Shown: positions 24,266-32,856 of the stretch, piece by piece | How positions within the stretch are numbered: the first letter of the stretch is position 1 | Layout of the letters: the number at the start of each line of letters is the position of its first letter | From: CAYJUM01 sp964478915 | GTDB taxonomy: Bacteria; Nitrospirota; Nitrospiria; Nitrospirales; Nitrospiraceae | NCBI GenBank assembly: GCA_964478915.1 | Contig: CAYZKG010000001.1 | Span: 1-49,287, forward strand | Reading direction: 5' to 3' | Length of the DNA: 49,287 nucleotides | Notes under the pieces: generated by a model | Databases searched by the model: none | Seen by the model: the letters and a program-made list of their open reading frames with translations, nothing else | Told to the model about the DNA's origin: nothing | Position numbers and translations under genes: made by a program

Positions 24266-24305
24266 TTGACAAAACAATACTTTAGGGGTAGTTAATAGTC
24301 CTAAA
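24266..24305 (+). promoter_or_regulatory. Candidate promoter/operator of the polysaccharide cluster
   Basis: A perfect TTGACA (24266-24271) starts an A/T-rich stretch, but no good -10 lies at 17 bases. At 24281-24305 is an imperfect palindrome with arms TTTAGG (24281-24286) and CCTAAA (24300-24305), which could be an operator or an alternative-sigma element. This is the only gap before the cluster (69 bases) and the base composition drops sharply here, so control of the cluster is likely placed here. Confidence 0.35.
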
Positions 24306-24331
24306 CCCTCAGCCCCGAGGGACCCCTCTGC

Positions 24332-25129
24332 ATGCACTATGAAGAACACTGGGGATTAGACGCGCCGCCGTTCGAAAACGTGCCTGATCCCAAATACTAC
24401 TTTCCCTCGCCGAAGCATGAAGAGGCGCTCCATCGGCTTCTCTACGGGGTGGAAGCCCGAAAAGGGGCGATCATGCTCACCGGGGAGATCGGGTGTGGGA
24501 AGACCCTTCTCAGCCGGGCCCTCATCTTGCAGCTAGCGAAACAGAAGTACGACATTGCTCTCATTCCCAATCCTTCCTTTGAAGTAACCGGATTTCTCAC
24601 CGAAGTCTTGTATCAACTCGGAATTAACGCGACTGGCTCTAAAGTCGATTTGGTCCACCAATTGAACGATCGTCTGCTAGAAAATAAAAAAAAGGGAATG
24701 GACACTGTCATTGTGATCGATGAGGCCCAGGCCATCGAAGACGACCAGATCTTCGAGGAGTTGCGCCTCCTGCTGAACTTCCAGCTCAACGACCGCTTTC
24801 TCCTGACGCTCGTGATGATGGGACAGCCGGAATTCCGGGAGCACGTGATGGCCCTCAAGCAGCTCTCCCAGCGCGTAGCGATCCGCTACCACCTTCCACC
24901 GTTCAGCGCCGAAGACACCGCAAGCTACATCCATTTCCGGCTGAAGACCGCCGGCAGCAAGCGGGAGATCTTCACCAAATACGCCACATTCCGGATTTTC
25001 CAGCAGAGCGGAGGGATTCCCCGGAACATAAATACCTTGTGCGACCTGTGCCTGCTGCTCGGCTACATCGACAAGGCTGAAAAGATCGATGTCTCAATAG
25101 TCGAGCGTGCCGCGGTGGACGTGGGGTAG
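24332..25129 (+). CDS. ExeA-type AAA+ ATPase at head of polysaccharide cluster
   Basis: 265 residues starting MHYEEHWGLDAPPFENVPDPKYYFPS, the typical start of ExeA/GspA-like ATPases. Walker A is GEIGCGKT (51-58), Walker B is VIVIDEAQ (about 126-133), and LNFQLNDRFLLTLVMMGQPEFREHV and SQRVAIRYHLPPFS follow. Such ATPases occur in type II secretion and as partner ATPases in exopolysaccharide loci, including exosortase/PEP-CTERM loci. It lacks the C-terminal peptidoglycan-binding part of full ExeA. The next genes are an HD-GYP protein, Wza and Wzc. Its role may be assembly of the export machine; this is inferred. Confidence 0.85.
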   Translation: MHYEEHWGLDAPPFENVPDPKYYFPSPKHEEALHRLLYGVEARKGAIMLTGEIGCGKTLLSRALILQLAKQKYDIALIPNPSFEVTGFLTEVLYQLGINATGSKVDLVHQLNDRLLENKKKGMDTVIVIDEAQAIEDDQIFEELRLLLNFQLNDRFLLTLVMMGQPEFREHVMALKQLSQRVAIRYHLPPFSAEDTASYIHFRLKTAGSKREIFTKYATFRIFQQSGGIPRNINTLCDLCLLLGYIDKAEKIDVSIVERAAVDVG

Positions 25130-25135
25130 AGCACG

Positions 25136-26143
25136 ATGCCACGGATGAACGACATCATACGGGATCAAAGCGGCGATTCCCCGGCGCGAGGAAAGCCGGA
25201 AGAGCCCGCCGCTGTCAGCTTCCGTACCCTCGCGGCTTTGAAGCCGGAAGCGCCCGCTGCAGCGGACTGGTACAAGCTTGCCGAGGAAGAGCTGGGCCGG
25301 GTCAAAGCCGCGGTCAAGCTGGAGCAGGCATTCCCGGTCGAGAACCTGCTCCGGATCGCCACCGGGATCGTGGGATCGTTGGAGGAGAGCGATCAACTCC
25401 TCGCGAAATCCATCTCCGGCTATACCGGCGCGCCGATCATCATGAACATGGTGAACGTCTCGGTGATGGCCACCAAGATCGCCATGGGCTTGAACTATCG
25501 GCGCGAAGAGCTGATCCGCTTGGCGCTCGCCGGGCTGCTGCATGACGTAGGGATGATCCTGCTGCCGGAGTCACTGCTGGCGAAGTCCGAGAAGCTGACC
25601 CCCGAGGATCGGGAGCTCATGAAACAGCATCCGCAATTCGGCCACCGGATCCTGATGAAGCTAGGCAGTTCCTACGAGTGGCTCGCCCAAGTGGCCCTGC
25701 AGGAGCACGAACGGTGGAACGGCCAGGGCTACCCGAAGGGGCTCAAGGAAAACCAGATTCACGAGTACGCCCGGATCATCGGGATCGTGGACATCTTTGA
25801 TGCGCTTATGAACGCTCGACCGTACCGCCGGAAGCTGTTGCCGCACGAGGCTGTGCGGGAACTGCTGACCACCGAGCGGACGGCGTTTCCAAGCCAGGTG
25901 ATCAAGGCGCTCATCCAACAGTTCTCCGTCTTCCCGCTCGGCACCTCGGTGCTTTTGAATACCGGGGAAACGGGGGTGGTCATCAAGCTGAACCCCCGCT
26001 TCCCGCTCCGCCCGGTGGTTCGGGTCTCCATGTCATCCGATCGGACCGGAGCGATGGAGGCCAAGGAAGTGGACCTCAGTGCCACCTCGTTGGTGAATAT
26101 CGTCGAGGTGGTCGCCCCGCAAGAAAGCGCTGAAGTCAAATGA
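25136..26143 (+). CDS. Degenerate HD-GYP domain protein (cyclic-di-GMP related)
   Basis: 335 residues. The HD-GYP domain (about 85-270) has LLHDVGM (134-140; H136, D137), HPQFGHRIL, EHERWNGQGYPKGL (190-203, GYP 198-200) and VDIFDALMNARPYRR. The consensus is HDxGK, HHExxDGxGYP. Here K is M, the first His of HHE is Glu and D of DG is Asn, so the metal site is altered; it may be a binding sensor or a weak phosphodiesterase. After about residue 270 a small domain with VLLNTGETGVVIKLNPRFPLRPVV follows, as in some HD-GYP proteins. It is 6 bases after the ATPase and 1 base before the Wza-type gene. Confidence 0.85.
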   Translation: MPRMNDIIRDQSGDSPARGKPEEPAAVSFRTLAALKPEAPAAADWYKLAEEELGRVKAAVKLEQAFPVENLLRIATGIVGSLEESDQLLAKSISGYTGAPIIMNMVNVSVMATKIAMGLNYRREELIRLALAGLLHDVGMILLPESLLAKSEKLTPEDRELMKQHPQFGHRILMKLGSSYEWLAQVALQEHERWNGQGYPKGLKENQIHEYARIIGIVDIFDALMNARPYRRKLLPHEAVRELLTTERTAFPSQVIKALIQQFSVFPLGTSVLLNTGETGVVIKLNPRFPLRPVVRVSMSSDRTGAMEAKEVDLSATSLVNIVEVVAPQESAEVK

Positions 26144-26144
26144 G

Positions 26145-26972
26145 ATGGTCAAAGATAGGCTAACCAGAGCCCTCTGCTTGCTGCTTGCGCTGACGATCGG
26201 TGTAGGCCCGCAGGGTTGCGCTTACAACCCGGCTGAATCCACGTTGCCTCCTTCAGCGGTCGCCCCGCCCGGCACTCCTTTTCCCGCGCTGTCCAAAGGC
26301 GACGTCTATGCCGACGACACGGGGATTACACCGGATCTCCCCATCGGTATCGGCGATGTTCTGGAGATCTCCATTCGCCGTGGCGCCGGCGAGGAAAAAT
26401 TTACCAGCACGGTGCGGGACACGGGGGAGATCACTGTGGCGTTCGTGGATATTAAGGTTGTCGGGTTGACCGCGGCGCAAGCCGAAGTGCGCATCCAAGA
26501 AGAAGTCGCCAAGGTCATGCGGAACCCGCGCGTGCAGCTGCAATTCACCAAGAAGACAGCCAAGGTCAAACGCATCTTTGTCTTTGGAGAGGTGACCAGG
26601 CCGGGACAGATCCCGATGACCCGTGGGATGACCATCTTACAGGCGATCGCGGCAGCCGACAATTACAAGGAGTCGGCGATCCTGGACGAGATCAGGGTGA
26701 TCCGCGGCAACCTCAACCAGCCGGAGATCCTGACCGCGGACCTCTCCCGTGTCTTCACATACGGGGATTTCACGAGAAACCTGGCGCTTGAGGAAAACGA
26801 CGTGATCTACGTGCCCAGAGACAAGCTCGGTGATCGTGCGGCGACGGCGAACAGGATCTTGCCGATCATGGGCATCTTCCTGCAACCCTTGTTTGCCGCC
26901 ACGCTGATCACAACATTGGGGCCGGGCATCGCGCCCGCCGCCGTTATCCCGGGATTGGCAACGCCCAGGTGA
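26145..26972 (+). CDS. Wza-type polysaccharide export lipoprotein
   Basis: 275 residues with a signal peptide and probable lipobox PQGC near residues 22-25. The Poly_export domain follows: LPIGIGDVLEISIRR, DTGEITVAFVDIKVVGLTAAQAEVRIQEEV, and an SLBB-like part IFVFGEVTRPGQIPMTRGMTILQAIAAADNY, ending with VIYVPRD. These proteins form the outer-membrane channel for capsule or exopolysaccharide. The C-terminal hydrophobic tail (LPIMGIFLQPLFAATLITTLG) could be the amphipathic helix of the channel. It precedes the Wzc-type kinase, the usual arrangement. Confidence 0.92.
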   Translation: MVKDRLTRALCLLLALTIGVGPQGCAYNPAESTLPPSAVAPPGTPFPALSKGDVYADDTGITPDLPIGIGDVLEISIRRGAGEEKFTSTVRDTGEITVAFVDIKVVGLTAAQAEVRIQEEVAKVMRNPRVQLQFTKKTAKVKRIFVFGEVTRPGQIPMTRGMTILQAIAAADNYKESAILDEIRVIRGNLNQPEILTADLSRVFTYGDFTRNLALEENDVIYVPRDKLGDRAATANRILPIMGIFLQPLFAATLITTLGPGIAPAAVIPGLATPR

Positions 26973-27007
26973 CCCCACCGGGATCGGGTTAGCCAGGAGA
27001 ATTCCTG

Positions 27008-29149
27008 ATGGCACAGTACGAGCTGAACGTCCTCGACTATTGGTTGATCATCAGGAAGCGGAAGTACACCATCGTCCTCACCACGATACTGGTGCTGCTC
27101 TTCACGATCTCGCTGACACGCGCGCTTGCCCCCGTGCCGGTGTACGAGGCGCAGGCGCGGGTCAAGTTCGACCGGGCCACAACGGTCCAAAGCCTCTTGC
27201 TCGAGGCGATCGCCGCTTCTCCGACCACCGACTTGCCGACGCAGGCCGAGGTGATCCGGAGCTTTCCGGTGCTCGAGCCGGTGGCCCGACGGATGAACCT
27301 GGTCCCCGCCGAGGTTACGGAGGACGTCCGGTACTCCGAGGCCTACCTGAACGTGATCTACTCCTTGCAGCAGCGGATCAAGACCACCCAGGAGGGAAGC
27401 ACAAACATCATCAGAATCGTCGTCAGCTCGGACGTGCCGGATATGGCGCAGCAGATCGCGAACTTCTCGGCGGAAGCCTACCGCCAGTACAACATCGATA
27501 CCCGCAACCGCCAGATGAGGGACACGCGCCGGTTCGTGGAGGAACAGATCTCATCCCTGGAAAACAGGGTCAAGGCTGCCGACGAAGCGTTGCGCGAGTT
27601 CAAAGAGCAGGAAGGCCAGGTGTTTTTGGACGCCGAGGCCAAGCGGGCGCTGGACGATTACACGCTCCTGGAGACGGAGTACAACAAACAGACCCGCCTG
27701 CGCGAAGAGGCCATAAGAGGACTCGAGTTCCTCAAGAGCGGCAAATCGCCCAGAAAGGGACAACAGGACCGCATCTTCACTGAGGACTCCACGCAGATCA
27801 TTTTCATCATGAACCAGCGGCTATACGAGCTCCTGCAAGAGCGCGACAACCTGACGATCAATTATACGCCCGAGCACATGCTGGTGAAGGAGGTTGACAA
27901 AAAAATCGCCAACCACAAGGCTGAGATGGTACGAGAGCTTGAGGCAAAAGTGAAGAATTTGAACGAGCGGCTGGTCACGCTCCGAGCCCAAATCGATAAA
28001 TACAGGGGGCAGTACCTCAGTTTCCCCAAGAAGGCGATCGATCTGGCGCGCCTGGAGCGTGAAGCGAAGGTGAACAACGAGCTGTACAGTACCCTCAAGC
28101 TCAGGCATCAGGAGGTGCTGGTGAAGAGCGCCGAGGGCCGGATCGAGGAAGTCACGATCATCGAGCCGGCTACTCTCCCCACGGTCCCGATCAATGCGCC
28201 GAACACCCAGCTCAACATGATCGTGGGAAGTCTCATGGGACTGTTCCTGGGAATCGTGCTGGCGTTCATGCGCGAGTCGTTCGATACCTCCATCGGGACC
28301 ATCGAGGGGGTGGAGGAGTTTCTCAAGCTGCCGGTCCTGGGGGTGATTCCGCGATTCGACGAGAAGGAAGTGCTGGCGGCGGCGGCGAAAGAGCTGCCGG
28401 CCGACACCTCGCCCGAGACACTTGATCTCTTCTCAAAGCTGGTCACGCTCTATGATCCCAAGTCGGTCTTGGCAGAAGCGTTCCGCTCCCTGCGCACTAA
28501 CGTCCTGTTCGCTGGCATGGATCGCCACGTCAAGACCTTGCTCTTTACCAGCGCCGGTCTGGGCGAAGGCAAGTCCACGGTGGTGATCAATCTGGCGATC
28601 GCCCTGGCACAGGACGGCAAACGGGTCCTGCTGGTGGACTCGGATCTCCGGAAGCCGATCATTGCTCCTCGCCTGGGCCTCCCGCGCGAACCCGGCTTGA
28701 CCGAGGTGCTGGTCGGGGGGGCGACCTGGCGTGATGTTGTACGCAGCGTGACGGACCTGATGCTCGGCACTCTCGGGGTGGACTGCGTGATGAATACGCC
28801 AGGGCTGGACAACCTCAACGTCCTGGCGAGCGGGGCCATCCCGCCGAATCCGGCCGAGTTCCTCAACTCGAACCGACTCAAGGATCTCATCCTGGAAATG
28901 CGCGAGGAATACGACTTCGTGCTCTTTGATACCCCTCCCATCCTCCCGATCTCGGATGCGGTCACCGTGGGCTCTCGCGTGGATGCAGCGGTGCTCGTAT
29001 ACCAGGTCGGCCGCGTCGGCCGGAATGCGCTGAAGCGCGCCAAGTTCCTGCTCGATCACGCCCAGGCCGTCGTGCTCGGCACGGTCCTCACCAACGTCAG
29101 GCCGGAGGTGACCCCCGAGTATGCCTACTACCGGTACGAATATCGCTGA
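27008..29149 (+). CDS. Wzc-type polysaccharide co-polymerase / tyrosine autokinase
   Basis: 713 residues. An N-terminal helix (VLTTILVLLFTISLT), a long periplasmic coiled region (about 150-380) with the GNVR-type end VKSAEGRIEEVTIIEPA, and a second helix (IVGSLMGLFLGIVLAFM) form the chain-length regulator part. The cytoplasmic BY-kinase has Walker A GLGEGKST (about 517-524), Walker A' LLVDSDLRKP and Walker B FVLFDTPP. The last residues YAYYRYEYR are the Tyr cluster that is autophosphorylated. It controls polymer length and export with Wza. No Wzb-type phosphatase is seen in the window. Confidence 0.93.
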   Translation: MAQYELNVLDYWLIIRKRKYTIVLTTILVLLFTISLTRALAPVPVYEAQARVKFDRATTVQSLLLEAIAASPTTDLPTQAEVIRSFPVLEPVARRMNLVPAEVTEDVRYSEAYLNVIYSLQQRIKTTQEGSTNIIRIVVSSDVPDMAQQIANFSAEAYRQYNIDTRNRQMRDTRRFVEEQISSLENRVKAADEALREFKEQEGQVFLDAEAKRALDDYTLLETEYNKQTRLREEAIRGLEFLKSGKSPRKGQQDRIFTEDSTQIIFIMNQRLYELLQERDNLTINYTPEHMLVKEVDKKIANHKAEMVRELEAKVKNLNERLVTLRAQIDKYRGQYLSFPKKAIDLARLEREAKVNNELYSTLKLRHQEVLVKSAEGRIEEVTIIEPATLPTVPINAPNTQLNMIVGSLMGLFLGIVLAFMRESFDTSIGTIEGVEEFLKLPVLGVIPRFDEKEVLAAAAKELPADTSPETLDLFSKLVTLYDPKSVLAEAFRSLRTNVLFAGMDRHVKTLLFTSAGLGEGKSTVVINLAIALAQDGKRVLLVDSDLRKPIIAPRLGLPREPGLTEVLVGGATWRDVVRSVTDLMLGTLGVDCVMNTPGLDNLNVLASGAIPPNPAEFLNSNRLKDLILEMREEYDFVLFDTPPILPISDAVTVGSRVDAAVLVYQVGRVGRNALKRAKFLLDHAQAVVLGTVLTNVRPEVTPEYAYYRYEYR

Positions 29150-29179
29150 GCCAAGCGCAGAAGGCACACACGGGTGCTA

Positions 29180-29228
29180 CCCCTCACCCCTCCCTCTCCC
29201 CCACTGGGGGAGAGGTGAAGGTGAGGGG
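29180..29228. repeat. Full copy of the G/C-rich hairpin repeat
   Basis: Inner arms CCTCTCCCCCA (29193-29203) and TGGGGGAGAGG (29205-29215) are perfect around a single C; outer arms CCCCTCACC (29180-29188) and GGTGAGGGG (29220-29228) also pair. It fills the gap between the Wzc-type gene and the ligase-like gene and is the most complete copy of the family in this window. No T tract follows. Confidence 0.8.
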
Positions 29229-29237
29229 GAGGATTAG

Positions 29238-30605
29238 ATGAGACCCGAACTCGTCATCATGGCACTGATGGCCCTCGTGATAGCGCTAGGGTTTTCTCTC
29301 TTCAAGCCCATTTTCGGGCTCATGTTCGGCGCCGGGTTTCTCATCCTGATCATGGCCTTCAACTCCATCCAGGCGGCCCTCTACCTGCTCATTCTGGCCA
29401 TGCTCCTCTCGCCGGAGCTGGCGGTTGGCACGGTCCAGGGCAAGGGGGTCGGGGGGCGTGAGCTTTCGTTTCGCTTGGATGACCTCATGCTCATCGTGCT
29501 GGGGTTCAGCTGGCTGGTGAAGACGATCGTGTACCGCGAGTTGGCCCTGCTCAAGCCCACGCCCGTGAACCGCCCCATCCTCTACTACATGCTGGTCTGC
29601 ATCATTGCCACCATGATCGGGGTCCTCATGGGTCGCGTGCAGTGGATGACCGGCATGTTCTTCGTCCTCAAATACTTCGAGTACTTCTTTGTCTTCTTCA
29701 TGACCGTGAACAATGTGACGACGAAGAAGCAGGTGATCGCTCTTGTGACGACGCTCCTGGTGACCTGCTTCCTCATCACTCTGTTCGCGATTGCCCAGAT
29801 TCCGACAGGCGCGCGCGCCACAGCGCCGTTCGAGGGAGAGAGCGGCGAGCCCAACACGCTCGGCGGCTACCTCGCTTTTCTCATGGCGGTGGTGATCGGG
29901 CTCCTCCTGCATATCAATAAACTGCCGATCAGGGCCATGTTGCTCTTCCTCTTGTTCTGCATCGGGCTGGGGCTGATGGCCACGCTGTCCCGATCCTCCT
30001 ATCTGGCAGGCATAGTGGTGATCCTGAGCGTCGCGGCCACGCAATGGCGCCGGCCCGGCGTGCTGATGATCGTGCTGCTGGCCGCCATCCTGCTTCCAGT
30101 GGCCGCGCCGGGGAACGTCAAAGAGCGCGTATACGAGACGTTCTACGGGAAGACCTACGGCGGCGAGATGAAGATCGGTGGGGTGGCGGTGGACCTTTCC
30201 ACCACCGAGCGACTCCGCTCGTGGCAATTCGTGCTGAAGAGCTGGTCGCACCAGCCGCTCTTCGGGCACGGGGTGACCGGCTATGCCTGGGCGGACGCGC
30301 AGTACGTCAAGATTCTGGGGGAGACCGGGCTGGTCGGCCTCATCGCATTTTTCTTCATGATCCGCCGTTTATGGAGGACGTCTCGCGACACGTTCGACGC
30401 CGAGGAGGATCCCTTCTGCAAGGGGCTGGCGCACGGGTTCCTGCTCGGGATAGTCGCGATCCTGACCCACGCGGTTGGCGCGAACTCCTTTATTATCATC
30501 CGGATCATGGAGCCCTTCTGGCTCGTCGCGGGCTTGGTGATGCTCATTCCGATCTTGCCGGACAAGATTTCGCAATCCCGTCCCGCCGTACAGGCCGCTG
30601 CATGA
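29238..30605 (+). CDS. O-antigen ligase / polymerase-like membrane protein
   Basis: 455 residues with about 11 transmembrane helices and a large extracytoplasmic loop near residues 285-345 (YETFYGKTYGGEMKIGG...STTERLRSWQFVLKSWSHQPLFGHGVTGY). The R-x-x-x-W motif and the HPLFGHG-like turn are characteristic of the Wzy_C/O-antigen ligase family, which includes WaaL ligases and Wzy polymerases. The position after Wza/Wzc suggests a polymerase or a ligase acting on the finished polymer; sequence alone does not decide. The stop overlaps the next gene (ATGA). Confidence 0.85.
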   Translation: MRPELVIMALMALVIALGFSLFKPIFGLMFGAGFLILIMAFNSIQAALYLLILAMLLSPELAVGTVQGKGVGGRELSFRLDDLMLIVLGFSWLVKTIVYRELALLKPTPVNRPILYYMLVCIIATMIGVLMGRVQWMTGMFFVLKYFEYFFVFFMTVNNVTTKKQVIALVTTLLVTCFLITLFAIAQIPTGARATAPFEGESGEPNTLGGYLAFLMAVVIGLLLHINKLPIRAMLLFLLFCIGLGLMATLSRSSYLAGIVVILSVAATQWRRPGVLMIVLLAAILLPVAAPGNVKERVYETFYGKTYGGEMKIGGVAVDLSTTERLRSWQFVLKSWSHQPLFGHGVTGYAWADAQYVKILGETGLVGLIAFFFMIRRLWRTSRDTFDAEEDPFCKGLAHGFLLGIVAILTHAVGANSFIIIRIMEPFWLVAGLVMLIPILPDKISQSRPAVQAAA

Positions 30606-31768
30606 CCGTCTTTCTGTTCGCCTACTGGTACGAGCCGGATGCGCCGGCCGACCCGGTAGGGCTCGTGCGCTGCTGGAATCTGGCCCGTGCCTGGACTCGT
30701 GCGGGTGATCGGGTAGTGGCGTTCGTGCCCGCCTACGCCTCCGCGCGCATCCAGCGGGAGTTCAAGGTCGTTCCCATTCCGCTGGTCCCCTGGCGCATCT
30801 TGCGCCAACTGGCCTACGCAGTGGGATCGTTCTTCGCCGCCTTGCTCGTTGCGGCGCGGACCCGGCCTTCCGTCGTCTATTATCGTCTGTTCGAGAGTCC
30901 GCATCCCTTGCTCCTGGCTCGTCTCCTGGGGGCGACCTGCGTCTGCGAAGTGGCCGGCGAGCCGGTCCCGAGTTGGTGGGCGGCAGAGCACAGCCGGCTC
31001 AGAGTTTGGCTCAGCCGGTGCCTCGCAAGCCTGGCGCTTCGGCGTGTCGATCGCGTGGTCGTGCTGACAGAGGGATTGCGGGACTACGTGATCGGAGAGT
31101 ACGGGCTGTCCGCCGATCGGGTCATGGTCATTCCGAGCGGAACCGACACCGACCTGTTCGGCCTGGCCGATCGGACGGAATGCCGGCGTCGGCTCGGCTT
31201 GCCCGCGGACGCGGACCTTATCGGGTTTATCGGCTCATTCTACCGATATCAGGGTTTGGATATACTGATCGATGTATTGCCGAGCGTGCAGAAACGGCGC
31301 CCCCAGGCCCGTCTGCTCTTTGTCGGTGATGGAGAGGAGCGCGATCCTCTGCGGATCAGGGCCGAGCGGTTGGGTCTGGAGAAATTCATCATCTGGCAGG
31401 GGCGGGTTCCGTATCAAGACGTGCCGGATTGGATCGGTGCGATGGATGTCTGCGTGGCGCCCTTCCGAGCCGACCGCGGTGAGACCTCGCCGGTCAAGCT
31501 TTTCGACGCGCTGTCATGCGGGCGTCCGGTTGTCGCCACGGCCATTCCCTCCCTCGTCGGAATGTTTTCGGACAATCAGGGTGTGGTGCTGATCCCTCCG
31601 GCGGAACCCGAGGCTCTGGCAGAGGCGATAGCCCATGTGTTGGAGAACCCGGAGTGGGCTGCCGCCCTCGGTGAGCGCGGACGTCGGTTCGTGGAGGAGC
31701 GGTACAGCTGGGCTACGCTGCTGCGGCGGCTCCGGCACGAGGTCCTCACGGCAGAGGCCTCCGCGTGA
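30602..31768 (+). CDS. GT4-family glycosyltransferase
   Basis: 388 residues from ATG 30602, overlapping the previous stop. The N-terminal domain starts FAYWYEPDAPADPVGLVRCWNLARAW, a GT-B fold with an acceptor region. The C-terminal half has VIPSGTDTDLF, GFIGSFYRYQGLDILIDVL, LLFVGDGEERDPL, and the nucleotide-sugar motif ETSPVKLFDALSCGRPVVAT with the E-x7-E-like spacing of GT4 enzymes. A long hydrophobic patch (LAYAVGSFFAALLVAA) suggests membrane association. It adds a sugar to a lipid-linked repeat unit; donor and acceptor are unknown. Confidence 0.88.
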   Translation: MTVFLFAYWYEPDAPADPVGLVRCWNLARAWTRAGDRVVAFVPAYASARIQREFKVVPIPLVPWRILRQLAYAVGSFFAALLVAARTRPSVVYYRLFESPHPLLLARLLGATCVCEVAGEPVPSWWAAEHSRLRVWLSRCLASLALRRVDRVVVLTEGLRDYVIGEYGLSADRVMVIPSGTDTDLFGLADRTECRRRLGLPADADLIGFIGSFYRYQGLDILIDVLPSVQKRRPQARLLFVGDGEERDPLRIRAERLGLEKFIIWQGRVPYQDVPDWIGAMDVCVAPFRADRGETSPVKLFDALSCGRPVVATAIPSLVGMFSDNQGVVLIPPAEPEALAEAIAHVLENPEWAAALGERGRRFVEERYSWATLLRRLRHEVLTAEASA

Positions 31769-31799
31769 TTGAAGCCCCGGTGGCCCCGGCGGCTTCGCA

Positions 31800-32856
31800 A
31801 TGGGCATGAGGCTGCTGGTCTTTTGCGACGAGGACCTGGGAAGCCCCGGCGGGGGAAGCCGGCAGGTTCTTGAACTGAGCAAAGCGCTGGTGAGTCGCGG
31901 CCACAAGGTCCGCATCATCGCACCGCGCATTGGCTGGCGGCCGCCCACGTCGTCGCTAGACGTTCTTGCCATCCCCGGAATACCCCTCCCAGGTTTGCGT
32001 CCATTGTCGTACCTCATCCTTTCCACGCTGGTCGTGCTGACCGTACTCCTCCGCTGGCGGCCCGACGCCGTATGCTGGTTCGACTCCCCGGGTCAGGTGG
32101 GACCGTTGCTCGGCACCCGGCTGGCGTCCTGTCCCTATTTGCTCTTTGTGAACGGGCTGCCGCAGGAAGAGCTGCGCGGGTTCTGGCGGTGGCCTCCCGT
32201 GATGATGTTCGTGGCATGGGGTCTCCGGCGCGCGGCAGCCGAGGCGGCTGCAGTGGTCAGCGTGTGCAGCGAGGTTCTGGGCTGGATGCAGCGCGCATGG
32301 AAGATCGAGACGAACCGCTGCCATGTCGTCAAAAACGGGGTGGANNNNNNNNNNNNNNNNNNNNNNNNNNNNNNNNNNNNNNNNNNNNNNNNNNNNNNNN
32401 NNNNNNNNNNNNNNNNNNNNNNNNNNNNNNNNNNNNNNNNNNNNACTCGGGGTCCGTGATGCCTGTCTGTTCCCGGGGCGTGTTCCGTTCGACGAGGTGC
32501 CCCTGTGGATCGGGGCCTCCGACGCCTGCGTAGTGCTGAACAACCCGACCCGCTTGTATGCCGGCGACTCGATGAAGCTCTGGGAGTATCTCGCCTGCGC
32601 GCGGCCAGTCGTGGCGACAGCCGGTCCGGGGTTCGGCAACGCCGTGGAAGCGTTGGGCAGCGGACTGGCAGTCAAGGTCAATGATGCGGAAGGGCTGACG
32701 CAGGCGCTGGTCCGCCTGCTGCTGGATGCTGAAGAGCGAACAAGAATGGGTGAGCGCGGCCGTGCAGCGGTGCAGCAGGCCCATACCTGGGATGCGCGCG
32801 CGGCTGAACTCGAGTCTCTTTTCGAGCGGATGACTCGGAACGAGGCGCACGGATGA
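31800..32856 (+). CDS. Glycosyltransferase (GT4-like), interrupted by assembly gap
   Basis: The first part from ATG 31800 reads to the gap: RLLVFCDEDLGSPGGGSRQVLELSKALVSRGHKVRIIAP, a helix-rich middle, and HVVKNGV before the gap at 32345. After it comes LGVRDACLFPGRVPFDEVPLWIGASDACVV...YAGDSMKLWEYLACARPVVAT and a normal GT4 end at 32856. The two parts lie in different frames, which only shows that the 100 N are a placeholder of wrong length. The missing part should hold the donor domain start. I treat it as one gene. The next gene overlaps it by 4 bases. Confidence 0.8.
32345..32444. other. 100-N scaffold gap inside a glycosyltransferase gene
   Basis: Exactly 100 N. The flanking coding parts are out of frame with each other, so the true length is not 100; a normal family member would need roughly 200-300 bases here. 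Confidence 0.95.

Noticed and set aside
29180..29228. Terminator after the Wzc-type gene
   Set aside because: The hairpin is strong but is followed by G-rich sequence instead of a T tract, and matches the dispersed repeat family.
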